Shown here in pieces: positions 32,928 through 41,426 of a DNA stretch of 48,660 nt (position 1 is its first letter; every line of letters starts with the position of its first letter). Below the pieces are notes generated by a model, which had not been told where the DNA came from, ran no database searches, and was given only the letters and a program-made list of their open reading frames with translations. Source of the stretch: JAVBTR01 sp031556065 (GTDB lineage: Bacteria > Bacillota > Clostridia > Christensenellales > Aristaeellaceae). The translations under genes were made by a program, and so were the position numbers. The DNA is taken from contig JAVBTR010000087.1 in the NCBI GenBank assembly GCA_031556065.1, positions 1 through 48,660 on the forward strand, in the 5' to 3' direction.

Positions 32928-34260
32928 ATTGGAACTAGGCTCCGGTGCGGGGCAGTATAAAGTAATGCCTGCCCAATTGGGCAATGGGGAACGGGGCTTT
33001 GTGGCTTTTTATTCCGCATGTTACGATGTGGATGTGCATTACAGCATGTTCGTTTACCCAAACGACAATCTCCATGCCATTGGCTTTACGGCGGATGGCG
33101 AGGTGCTTTGGCGTAAGGAGCTTGGGATTATGCCCAGCGCTGCCCTTTACTGTTTTACCTTGATCGATATGGATCAGGATGGAGTGGATGAAATTTACGT
33201 TGTAAACAACACCGATCCGGAGCATCCTTTATGGGTAGAGGCCTTTGTGCTGGAGCGAAGGGATTCCCACACAGGCGAAGTAACCGGGCAGTGGCCTTGG
33301 CCCAACAAGGGCGGGATCAAGCATGCTATGTGGTATTTTCGAAACCATGTGTTTGCAGGCTATGCGGATGGCGAGCCGGTGCTGGTTTGCGCCCAAGGCA
33401 CATATGGGGATATGTATTTCCAGGCCTATGATCAAAACATGGCCCTTAAATGGGAAAAGACCATTCTGGAAACGGATCCCGGCGCCAGGGGCAGCCATTC
33501 CTTCCCGGTGGTGGATATCGACCAGGACGGGGCGGACGAGGTTCTTTGGGGGGAGCGCTGCTTAAGCCTGCGGGACGGCCATGAGGTGTTTTGCATTGAA
33601 AGGGCCAATTGGCAGGGCCATTCGGATATGTGCCAGCCTATTTACGATGGGGAAAACCATCGTTGGCTGGTATACATTAACCGGGAATCCGATGAGAAAA
33701 TCCCGCCCCGCATTGGCTTGTACGATGTAGCGGGCAAGGCTGTTTGGAGCGATGTGGCCTGGGGGCATATCCATAAAGGTTGGGCAGGCCGCATTGGCCT
33801 TGATGGCCGGCTGATCGCCAATGGGATGCGCATTACCGGGCAAAGCAAGGATGCGGTGGGCCGCTACTATACCGGCATTACCGAGTTTGTGTATGATGCC
33901 TTCACCGGGGAAAAGCTTCAATGGCCCTTCAGTCTTTTCGATACGGCTCCCGTGGATGTGGACGGAGATGGACTGCATGAGATTTTGCGGGGCGTTGCGG
34001 CAGGGGATACCTATCTATTGGATCGCCAGGGCAAAGAAATTGCACATTTGGGCGGCAAGGTGGCCATGAATTCTAAAATTTTGGATGCGCCAGGGGAACA
34101 GATTATGATCTATTATCCCGATGGCACAGTGAAGATTTTCAGGGATGTGAACGCGCAGGATTCTATGGCCGCGCTTAAACGTTATGAAAGCCCGGTTTAT
34201 AGGCGTAACCAATATGCGCGGAACATTGAAAACAATATTTGTATGCTTGGCGGGATTTAA
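32899..34260 (+). CDS. Cytosolic beta-propeller protein with calcium-loop repeats (rhamnogalacturonan lyase-like fold)
   Basis: 453 residues, no signal peptide or membrane helix. Three acidic loops of the FG-GAP/EF-hand type are visible: DMDQDGVDEIYV (about 95), DIDQDGADEVLW (about 210) and DVDGDGLHEIL (about 355), separated by WD-like beta segments such as YFQAYDQNMALKWEK and IGLYDVAGKAVWSDV. The pattern recalls PL11-type rhamnogalacturonan lyases and related hypothetical propellers. PL11 enzymes are exported, however, and their conserved active-site residues could not be confirmed. Its place between YesM kinase and YesN regulator, overlapping the former and abutting the latter (TAA then ATG), suggests it is part of this sugar response, either as an intracellular lyase or a ligand-binding accessory (inference). 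Start 32899 chosen over 32890. Confidence 0.6.
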   Translation: MAIQMKECLKLELGSGAGQYKVMPAQLGNGERGFVAFYSACYDVDVHYSMFVYPNDNLHAIGFTADGEVLWRKELGIMPSAALYCFTLIDMDQDGVDEIYVVNNTDPEHPLWVEAFVLERRDSHTGEVTGQWPWPNKGGIKHAMWYFRNHVFAGYADGEPVLVCAQGTYGDMYFQAYDQNMALKWEKTILETDPGARGSHSFPVVDIDQDGADEVLWGERCLSLRDGHEVFCIERANWQGHSDMCQPIYDGENHRWLVYINRESDEKIPPRIGLYDVAGKAVWSDVAWGHIHKGWAGRIGLDGRLIANGMRITGQSKDAVGRYYTGITEFVYDAFTGEKLQWPFSLFDTAPVDVDGDGLHEILRGVAAGDTYLLDRQGKEIAHLGGKVAMNSKILDAPGEQIMIYYPDGTVKIFRDVNAQDSMAALKRYESPVYRRNQYARNIENNICMLGGI

Positions 34261-35823
34261 ATGTATTCCATATTGATCGCGGAAGATGATGCCATTATTT
34301 TAAAAGGTCTGGTGCGCAATGTTCCCTGGGAGCAGGAGGGCTTTACGATAGTAGGAACTGCTGCCGATGGGGAATTGGCGCTGCAGGTGCTTGAAAACCA
34401 GCCTGTGGATATCGTTTTATCGGATATTTCCATGCCCTTTATGGATGGCTTGGAACTGACAAGGCAGATTAAGCAGCGCTTTAAGGATACGGTGGTCATC
34501 CTGTTTACGGGGTTTGAAAAGTTTGAATATGCCAAGGAAGCGGTGCATCTGGGGGCCTTTGATTTTTTGCTAAAGCCCGTAGAATGCGGCCAGTTGTTGG
34601 TCTGCCTTCATGCGGCAGCAAAGGAGATCGATCAAAAGCGCCGCAGTGTGCGGCGGGAACGCACAAGCCTGCCTCTTCTGCGGCAGCATTTGTGCATAGA
34701 GCTTTTTCTAAAGCCCATGGATAAAAAGCTTCTGGATGATCGCATGCAATTAATTCAAATGCCTGCTCCTGCCTACCCTCTGCGGGGTGCCGTAATCGCT
34801 TTGGATGATTACGATAATGCCGAATACATGGTTTTAACGCCGGAACAGCTTCGGTTTTGCGTGGCAAATATCGCAGGTGAAAAGCTTGCGCCATTGGGCT
34901 TTGCCTATGTTTGGGAAGGGGAAGGGGATTTGGTGAACTGTATTGTGCAGGAAAACGAAACCCAAGCCGCCTATAAAGCCTTTTCGGATATACGGCAGAC
35001 GGTGCTTTTGAGCTTGGGAGCCAAGATCAGCATAGGCCTTGGGGGCTGCGAGAGCCTTAACCGTGTAAGCGCTTCCGCCCGGCAGGCCCAAAGGGCGCTC
35101 AATGCCCAGGTGCTTACGGGACGTGGCCAGGTAACCTGTTGGGAAACCCTTGAAATAAGGCCCGATGAAAGCATTGAGCCGGATATCAAGGATGTGGAGG
35201 CACGTTTTTATGAGCTTTTGCTTAGAGGGAGCGAAGCGGAGAGCATTCGTTTGCTAGCCGATCTAAGGCCGCAAATTGGGTTAGAACTGGCATCGGTGAC
35301 GGCGGTTCGCTTGGCCAGTGTAATGGATCGGGCGGCGGCAACCTTGCGGGCAGGCCTTTTGGATGGGGTGCCCATGCTGGATTCCGATGGGCTTGTCCAG
35401 GGGCTTTTAAAACAGAAAACCCTTCCTGCTCAATTCGAATTGTTGGAAAACGCGGTGAAGGATCTATGCAGCCAGTTAATGGAAAGGCGTCAGAAGGATC
35501 CTGTTAACGAACAGTTGCTTGCCTATATTTTGGCTCATTTTCATGAAGAAAGCCTTTCGTTGCCCCAGGTGGCAAGACAGGTCCACCTTTCCCCGGTCTA
35601 TTTGAGCACCTATTTCAAACAAAAAAACGGCATGCTGTTTTCGGAATACCTAACTAAGCTGCGCTTGGAAAAGGCTTGCCAGCTGCTGCTGGAGGGCAAC
35701 GGGAAAACCTACGAGGTTGCCATGGAAGTGGGCTTTTCAAACCCGCAGTATTTTAGCGTTCTTTTTAAAAAGCATTTTGGCCTATCGCCCGGTGCCTATC
35801 GCATCCAGGGAAAGCGGAATTGA
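34261..35823 (+). CDS. Module B response regulator, YesN type (REC + AraC DNA-binding)
   Basis: 520 residues. REC domain (IAEDD at 6-10, phospho-acceptor Asp in IVLSDISMP near 56, Lys in FLLKPVE near 105), a helical middle, and a C-terminal AraC domain (LSLPQVARQVHLSPVYLSTY, then TYEVAMEVGFSNPQYFSVLF, then KHFGLSPGAYR). The start codon directly abuts the preceding stop. It is the last gene of the module B operon and presumably controls the promoter before 27949. Unlike its module C counterpart it has no frame damage. Confidence 0.93.
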   Translation: MYSILIAEDDAIILKGLVRNVPWEQEGFTIVGTAADGELALQVLENQPVDIVLSDISMPFMDGLELTRQIKQRFKDTVVILFTGFEKFEYAKEAVHLGAFDFLLKPVECGQLLVCLHAAAKEIDQKRRSVRRERTSLPLLRQHLCIELFLKPMDKKLLDDRMQLIQMPAPAYPLRGAVIALDDYDNAEYMVLTPEQLRFCVANIAGEKLAPLGFAYVWEGEGDLVNCIVQENETQAAYKAFSDIRQTVLLSLGAKISIGLGGCESLNRVSASARQAQRALNAQVLTGRGQVTCWETLEIRPDESIEPDIKDVEARFYELLLRGSEAESIRLLADLRPQIGLELASVTAVRLASVMDRAAATLRAGLLDGVPMLDSDGLVQGLLKQKTLPAQFELLENAVKDLCSQLMERRQKDPVNEQLLAYILAHFHEESLSLPQVARQVHLSPVYLSTYFKQKNGMLFSEYLTKLRLEKACQLLLEGNGKTYEVAMEVGFSNPQYFSVLFKKHFGLSPGAYRIQGKRN

Positions 35824-36080
35824 ATACCCAACAGGCAGGGCATATTGGTTTCGATGTCGACAACGTTGCCATCGAACAGGAATGAAAGACGCAAAAAAGC
35901 GAAAGGAATGGACAGACACGGTTGGTGGCGATCAACATATGGGCAAGATAAAAGAGTGCTCACCGTCAAGTTATACCTATGCTGTTCGGTAATAACACTT
36001 TAGAGAATCGGGGATTATCGCTAAGCACTGTATCCAAATCAAGGAGGTATATGTAAATAGTTCGAGCCCAGTTAGTCCCA
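35824..36080. other. Non-coding stretch after module B
   Basis: No gene. An inverted repeat TTCGATG (35850-35856) / CATCGAA (35870-35876) may form a weak hairpin, without a U-tract. At 36041 an excellent ribosome site AAGGAGGT is followed only by ATG TAA, which looks like a remnant leader. Part of this leader resembles the sequence before repeat copy 3. Confidence 0.35.
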
Positions 36081-36400
36081 TCATGTTAGGACTATCAAAA
36101 TGATCAAACGTTTTGATAGTCCTTTTTCGTTGATATATAAGGCTTTGCGGACTTTAGGGTGATGATAGGGGCGGCGTGGGGTCGCTCTTTTTTTCGTTTT
36201 GGGGTAGGTTCGGGTCCTAGTGGAGTTTGGAGGTAAATGGAGGTATGGGGGAATTGCTCTGCGACTGACTCTTGATTGAAAGAAGGTAGGGGTATCGCTT
36301 TTGGGAGAGGGGGCGTACGTGGATTTTGAGAGCAGTGGCGAAGGGGTAAACATTTTGGGGTTTAATGAGTAAAATAGCCCCTGTAAGTCACTTTGCTTTC
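36081..36400 (+). repeat. Structured intergenic repeat, copy 2 (between modules B and C)
   Basis: Fullest copy. Hairpin arms GGACTATCAAAA (36089-36100) and TTTTGATAGTCC (36111-36122) pair perfectly and five T's follow. Then come TTGATATATAAGGCTTTGC and GGACTTT (to 36155) as in copy 3, a G-rich imperfect hairpin ending in T's, GTTTTGGGGTAGG then TTCGGGTCCT (36196-36218) as in copy 1, the core GCTCTGCGACTGACT (36256-36270), GGGGT-type motifs at 36289 and 36343, and CCCCTGTAAGTCACTTT near 36390 matching copy 3. No coding capacity. It ends 38 bp from the module C kinase remnant. Confidence 0.88.
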
Positions 36401-36438
36401 CAGCCTCAACTGAAAAGATTCCTCATAGATAAGCATCG

Positions 36439-38222
36439 TTATACCGCATTCGCGTCTGCTGAAAACTGCAACTCTATTAAGGTGCCCTCGTCTTGGTGGC
36501 TTTCGATACGCAGCTTTGCTGATCTGCCATAAAGCAAGCGTAAGCGACTATATACATTGGCAAGGCCAATGGAGGTGTTATTAGAGAGGGGAGCAGCTTC
36601 CAAAGCAAGTTCTAACGTTTTACGATCGGCAACACTCATTCCCATGCCATCATCCTGTACGCTTAGCAAGATATGTTCCTGTTCCATTCGTGCCCGAATC
36701 CACAGGCTGCCGGGACCGGGCTTGGGTTCCAAGCCGTGATATACTGCGTTTTCGACTAAGGGCTGCAATAAAAAGCGAGGCACCTGAATTTTCGCATGGC
36801 ATCGTCCACCTCCACAGAGAACGTAAACCGCCCTTAAAAACGGATATTGATAATTTCCAGGTACTTGTCAATGTTCATTAGCTCCATGCCAAGAGTCACC
36901 TTATCCGGGCCTTTGATACAGTAGCGCATGATAAAAGACAGGTTGCTGGCGATGTTGACCACTTCCCCGCTGCCAAGATAATAACCAAAACCCTTGATGC
37001 AATCTAGCGTATTATATAAGAAGTGTGGGTTAATCTGGCTTTGCAAAGCGGAGAGTTCAGCTTGGATCTTTGCTAACTCGTAGCTATAAATGTCCTGTTG
37101 ACCTTTTAGATGACGTTTTGTCAAATCGTCGATAGCATCAAGCATTTGGTTGATGTAGCTGGCTAGTTGGCCTATTTCGTTGTCGGCGATGCCGCTTAGC
37201 CGGTGGCTAAGGCTATACTCGGCACTGTGCTGTGCAAAGGTTGCGATCTGTATGATCGGTTTCATAATGTTATTGAGAACATGCAGCATTACAAAAATGT
37301 ATAGTAACAACACACAAAGCAGAAATCCTGCTGCGTATACGATAAACTGCTCCAAATCCGCATTTAGTTCCAATAATGGAATCACCGATACAACTTGCCA
37401 ACCCATTTGCGAAACGGGCGGTGTGTGAATGAGTAGCTTTTGTCCGTTGACTGTGAGTGTGATGTTGTTTTCTCCCGTTGTTGGTAATTGGCTGATAAAC
37501 TGATCTGTTAGAAAGGGCAGCATCTCCTCGGCGGCGATCACAGGATTACCCTGCTTATCCAGCACGGCAAAGTGAGCGTTTTCGGTTAGATTCGCATTTT
37601 GTACAATGTCTTTAAGCCCCGTTAAGCGGCTTAAAAGGGCAATAGTACCCAGCTTTTTACCAATAGAAGCACCTTCAGTGCTATCGAAAATGCTGCGCAG
37701 GTAGATGTAGTAATAATTCTGGTGCGCACGGTCATAAACCGGACCAGAATAGGTATCAAGAGATTCTGTGGTATACAACGGAAACATTTCCTCAATGGTA
37801 TAAAGCACAGAATAGCTGGTGCTGTTTTTGCTGCGGTTAAGTAGCAGGCGTTGGTTATCGAAAATAAGGAGGATATCCATTGAAGTGTTTAAGGTCATCA
37901 TGGTATTCATGGTGTCGGATAAGGATTGCCAGTAGGTAAAGCGTTCGCCGGAACTGCCAGCCCTTAAATAGTTGAGCATGTGATGATTCTGCACCACCAG
38001 GTCTACCAGCTGCGCTTGGGAGGATGCCAGTGTGTTCAATTCCACCGAGAGCTGATGTACCACGCTGTCTACATGGCGCAGTTCTTTTTGCACCAGAAGG
38101 TTAGATACAAAAGCGTAGACGCTGATCCCTGCCACGCCGATCAGCAGCACTGCCACGATAGTAATGATATATATCTGTCTGCGCAAAGATTTGCGCCCTC
38201 TAAGCGTAATAGGATTATTCAT
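36439..38222 (-). pseudogene. Module C YesM-type sensor kinase, broken by a stop and a frameshift
   Basis: The long part (38222-36834) has the N-terminal helix YIITIVAVLLIGVAGISVYAF, a sensor domain, HAMP and the His_kinase motif ALQSQINPHFLYNTLDCIK. After INIRF a TAA (36836-36834) interrupts the frame. The same frame then continues sensibly as GRFTFSVEVDDAMRKF, so an AAA Lys codon has probably become TAA. Within an A-run near 36796 one base is lost, and the ATPase domain resumes in another frame (VPRFLLQPLVENAVYHGLE, QDDGMGM, GLANVYSRLRLLYG). Two independent lesions make a sequencing error less likely. An eight-base overlap with the regulator gene is preserved. A truncated sensor without ATPase domain might still be made. 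Confidence 0.88.
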
Positions 38223-39317
38223 GGGTATGGGCTGCCTTTCTATATTCCGCCGGAGTGATGCCATATTTCTTTTTAAACTGGCTGTTGAAATAAGGATAGC
38301 TGTTGAAACTGCAGGCTTCGCCTACATCGGAAATGGATAGCTTACTGCCCGAGAGCAGCTGGCAGGCATGAGCCATACGCAGACCCGCTACATAGTTTTT
38401 AAAGGATACCCCAAGTGCCTGACGAAATAGCTCGCTCAAATAGGTGTAGTTAAGGTTGTGCTTTTCGCTCATTCCTTGCAGCGACAGATCCTGTGTAAAG
38501 GAATCTTGCACCTGACGCAGGATACGTGTAAAGGTAGGATTGTTCAGGTGCGCGGCATCGCCGTTGATCGTGTGAACACCATTGGGTGCCGGACGCTTTG
38601 CTTGTAGTTGGCGAATAGCTGGAATAAAAAGACTTACATCTTTTTGAAAATGCAAGATTTGAATAGATGCGTTTTGCGTTGCGGGCTCGGCAGCCAGCAG
38701 CGCAGAGGTAAGATCTTCAATGGATGCGAAAAGGACTACCGCCCGATCTTTGGAGAGAAAAAAGGAATGAAAGCAAGGCGCTGGGGGTATGGCTGCCAAT
38801 GCAGCTGCAAGATCCTGCGCCTGTATAGTAAGGGCGTAATAATGGGTTTGTTCATCGGGCAGCCCTAAGGCAGCAGATGTGTCTTTGGATTATGGTGATG
38901 CAAAAGCTTTGAAAGACAAGCCCCATCGTTTTGCAGTTTATAAGCGTTTATTTTGCCCCACAGGTTTCTCATTAGATTATCGGCTTCCTCAGGATGGATG
39001 GGCTTCAGGCAATAATCCACCGCGCCCCTTTGAATAGCCTGGCGAAGGTAGTCAAAATCTGAATGACCACTGACAATGATGCACGCGGTGGCGAGACCGG
39101 CATTTTGTACGGCGGCGATCAGGTCCAAGCCAGATAGCCCCGGCATTCGGATATCGATGAAGGCAGCATCATACTGCCCTGAAAGCAAGGCTTCTTTAGC
39201 AGCAAAAGGATCCGAAAACAAATCGACCCGATTAAAACCAAAGGTTTCAAAGGGCAACGAATATCGGGTGGAAAGGAGCGCCATCTGTTCGTCGTCTACA
39301 ATGAGTGCCTTGATCAT
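38215..39317 (-). pseudogene. Module C YesN-type response regulator, frameshifted
   Basis: Residues from 39317 form an intact REC domain (IVDDEQ, phospho-acceptor Asp in AAFIDIRMPG, Lys in YCLKPIHP) and run to a premature stop at 38865. The remainder lies in another frame. It is readable from about 38885 as SAALGLPDEQTHYYALTI and ends with an intact AraC domain (MSEKHNLNYTYLSELF, LSISDVGEACSFNSYPYFN, KKYGITPAEYRK) at 38215. The frame change falls in an ACACA tract near 38890 and is equivalent to a two-base gain or one-base loss. The family is otherwise complete at about 370 residues. Divergent from the permease operon it should control. Confidence 0.87.
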
Positions 39318-39386
39318 TTGGAACCCTCTTTCTTATCTGCTTTTGTCTTTTGGTAGTAGTATATCTGATGCAACTGACACATGCAA

Positions 39387-39429
39387 GGGTTTCGCTCCCC
39401 TTTGGGGAAAGACCCGAAAAAAGTATAAT
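39387..39429 (+). promoter_or_regulatory. Putative module C permease promoter with overlapping dyad
   Basis: TTGGGG (39402-39407), 16 bp spacer, TATAAT (39424-39429). An imperfect inverted repeat, GGGTTTCGCTCCCC opposite GGGGAAAGACCC (39387-39415), covers the -35 region and could be an operator. A second possible promoter (TTGAAT at 39451) lies just downstream. Confidence 0.4.
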
Positions 39430-39515
39430 CCTTTCACCGAAAAATCTGTATTGAATGCATAATGTTTTGTGACTTACACTATACACATCGAATAAATAGA
39501 AAAGGGGTGAGCCCC

Positions 39516-40442
39516 GTGGGAACATTTCGCAGGCAGCGCTTGGCAAGCCGCCTTTACAAGCATCGATGGGTATATGCGTTCATTGCGCCAGGCATTTTGT
39601 TTCTGTTGTTGTTCAGTTATTATCCAATGTATGGCATTACCTTGGCGTTTAAAGATTTCAAGATGAATCTGGGTATCCTTTTAAGCTCCTGGGCGAGCCC
39701 GGTGGGTAAACATTTTGCGACACTTTGGCGGGATATGAGCTTCTGGAAGGCGTTTTTCAATACTTTTCGGGTAGGGTTCATGTATATTATTACCGGCTTT
39801 ATCGCGCCGCTGATGTTATCGGTACTGATGAATGAATTGCGGGGCAATCGTTATAAGCGGTTATTGCAAACAGTTTTTACCTTTCCCAGGTTTATGAGCT
39901 GGGTGGTTTGCGGCGGAATCCTTTCCAATATGCTTATGTCCTCCGGCCTGGTAAATGTGGCTATCCGTGCATTAGGAGGCAATACGGTCAACTTTATGTC
40001 CAATCCCACGTGGGCAAGGCCCCTGCTCTATATTACCAATGTGTGGAAGGAAATGGGCTGGAGTGCCATCATTTATATGTCGGCTATCGCAGGCATCAGC
40101 CTGGAATTGTATGAGGCAGCGGAGGTGGATGGGGCAAACCGTTTCCATAAAATGCTGCACATTACCTGGCCCGGTATTAAATCTACGGCTGTAATCTTGC
40201 TGATTCTTTCCTTTGGCAGCATTATGAATAACGGTTTTGATCAGATCATGAACATGCTCAACCCCATCGTTAAGGATGCTACGGAGGTGTTGGATACCTA
40301 TATCTACTGCCGTACATTTCAAAGTGTACCGAATTATGGCTATTCCACGGCTATGGGCTTACTGAGGTCAGTGGTGAACTTCGTGTTTCTGGTGGCGGCA
40401 AACCAAGGGGCCAAATGGCTGGGTGAAGGGGGGATCATGTGA
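39516..40442 (+). CDS. Module C ABC sugar permease, LplB/YteP type
   Basis: 308 residues from the chosen GTG. Basic N-terminus (FRRQRLASRLYKHR), then six helices starting FIAPGILFLLLFSYYPMYGIT. The EAA loop is LELYEAAEVDGANRFHKML followed by ITWPGIKSTAVILL, and the subfamily segment IMNNGFDQIMNMLNPIV is present. The end, LGEGGIM, is the usual LplB terminus. The GTG at 39516 has AAGGGG eight bases upstream; GTG 39507 or ATG 39462 are alternatives, but the latter would start inside the promoter region. The frame is intact although the neighbouring regulator, kinase and binding protein are broken. The stop overlaps the next start (TGATG). Confidence 0.9.
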   Translation: MGTFRRQRLASRLYKHRWVYAFIAPGILFLLLFSYYPMYGITLAFKDFKMNLGILLSSWASPVGKHFATLWRDMSFWKAFFNTFRVGFMYIITGFIAPLMLSVLMNELRGNRYKRLLQTVFTFPRFMSWVVCGGILSNMLMSSGLVNVAIRALGGNTVNFMSNPTWARPLLYITNVWKEMGWSAIIYMSAIAGISLELYEAAEVDGANRFHKMLHITWPGIKSTAVILLILSFGSIMNNGFDQIMNMLNPIVKDATEVLDTYIYCRTFQSVPNYGYSTAMGLLRSVVNFVFLVAANQGAKWLGEGGIM

Positions 40443-41320
40443 TGAGGGTGATCAGGCACCGAAACAGGATCCAAAGAACTGATTGGTTTGATGTGCTGAA
40501 TGTAACACTTTTGACGTCGTTGATGCTGATCGTGGCCGTCCCATTTTATGGCACTGTGGTCAAAAGCTTTATGAGCCAACAGGAGTATACCTTCAGAGGT
40601 GTATCCCTCTGGCCGGAAAGACCAGTGGTGCAAAACTACATACAGATATTTTCATCCGGCATTTGGCAGGCGCTTTTCAATTCGGTTGTCTATACTGCGC
40701 TGTATGTGGCTTTAGCCATGTTCCTAACCACCACATTGGCCTATGGCCTATCGAAAAAGGGGTGGCCAGGCAGGCGGCTTGTGCAGAACCTAATCGTGTT
40801 CACCATGTATTTTTCTGGCGGACTGGTGCCTTTCTTTTTGGTTGTCAAGCAACTGGGGATGATGGGTACAATATGGTCGGTGGTGGTGCCTACGGCTCTG
40901 AGTGTGTATAACATGATCATTATGCGTACGTTTTTTGAGCAATTGCCGTCGGACTTGGAGGAAGCGGCGCTGATTGACGGCGCAGGGCCGCTGACCATAT
41001 TCTTTCGAATCGAATTGCCGCTGATCAAGCCGTGCATAGCCACCATTGTGCTGTTTTATGCAGTACACAAATGGAACGAATGGTATTACCCAACGCTGTT
41101 TTTGTCCGATCATAAAATGTGGCCGATCCAAGTATTCCTGCGGCAGTTTTTGCAAGCGGATAACATGTTGGATATGGCTATCGACCACGATCAGCCCAAG
41201 TTTAACGAAGGCATTCGCGCGGCGGCTACAGTGGTAACCATTCTGCCGATCATGTGTGTGTATCCGTTTTTGCAGAAGTATTTTGTTAAAGGTGTGATGG
41301 TGGGGGCAATCAAGTCGTAA
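40442..41320 (+). CDS. Module C ABC sugar permease, LplC/YtcP type
   Basis: 292 residues, six helices (first VTLLTSLMLIVAVPFYGTVV). The EAA loop is SDLEEAALIDGAGPLTIFF followed by IELPLIKPCIATIV. FYAVHKWNEWYYPTLFLSD and the terminal FVKGVMVGAIKS match the LplC group. The ATG overlaps the previous stop by one base, with a G-rich ribosome site inside the upstream gene; a GTG three bases earlier is also possible. Intact frame. Downstream is a 106-bp gap and then the broken binding-protein gene, so transport by module C is doubtful. Confidence 0.92.
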   Translation: MRVIRHRNRIQRTDWFDVLNVTLLTSLMLIVAVPFYGTVVKSFMSQQEYTFRGVSLWPERPVVQNYIQIFSSGIWQALFNSVVYTALYVALAMFLTTTLAYGLSKKGWPGRRLVQNLIVFTMYFSGGLVPFFLVVKQLGMMGTIWSVVVPTALSVYNMIIMRTFFEQLPSDLEEAALIDGAGPLTIFFRIELPLIKPCIATIVLFYAVHKWNEWYYPTLFLSDHKMWPIQVFLRQFLQADNMLDMAIDHDQPKFNEGIRAAATVVTILPIMCVYPFLQKYFVKGVMVGAIKS

Positions 41321-41426
41321 TCCCTCTTGGCAAATATTTGGAATCAGACGCGGGGAGCTGGCAAAACGGTAGTTTATTTGGTATGCTGGTGTCGGCAAGC
41401 CGCGCATAAAATAAGGAGGTCATCCC

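Noticed and set aside
36041..36056. Start of a gene at the strong AAGGAGGT site before repeat copy 2
   Set aside because: The ATG is followed immediately by TAA; no downstream frame uses the site.
36200..36222. tRNA T-arm-like GGTTCGGGTCC in repeat copies 1 and 2, possible tRNA gene or attachment site
   Set aside because: No acceptor, D-arm or anticodon arm can be folded around it, and the T-stem is only four base pairs.
40790..41407. 205-codon minus-strand frame across the module C permease gene
   Set aside because: Shadow of the real permease frame; composition rich in His/Arg/Gln typical of antisense translation.
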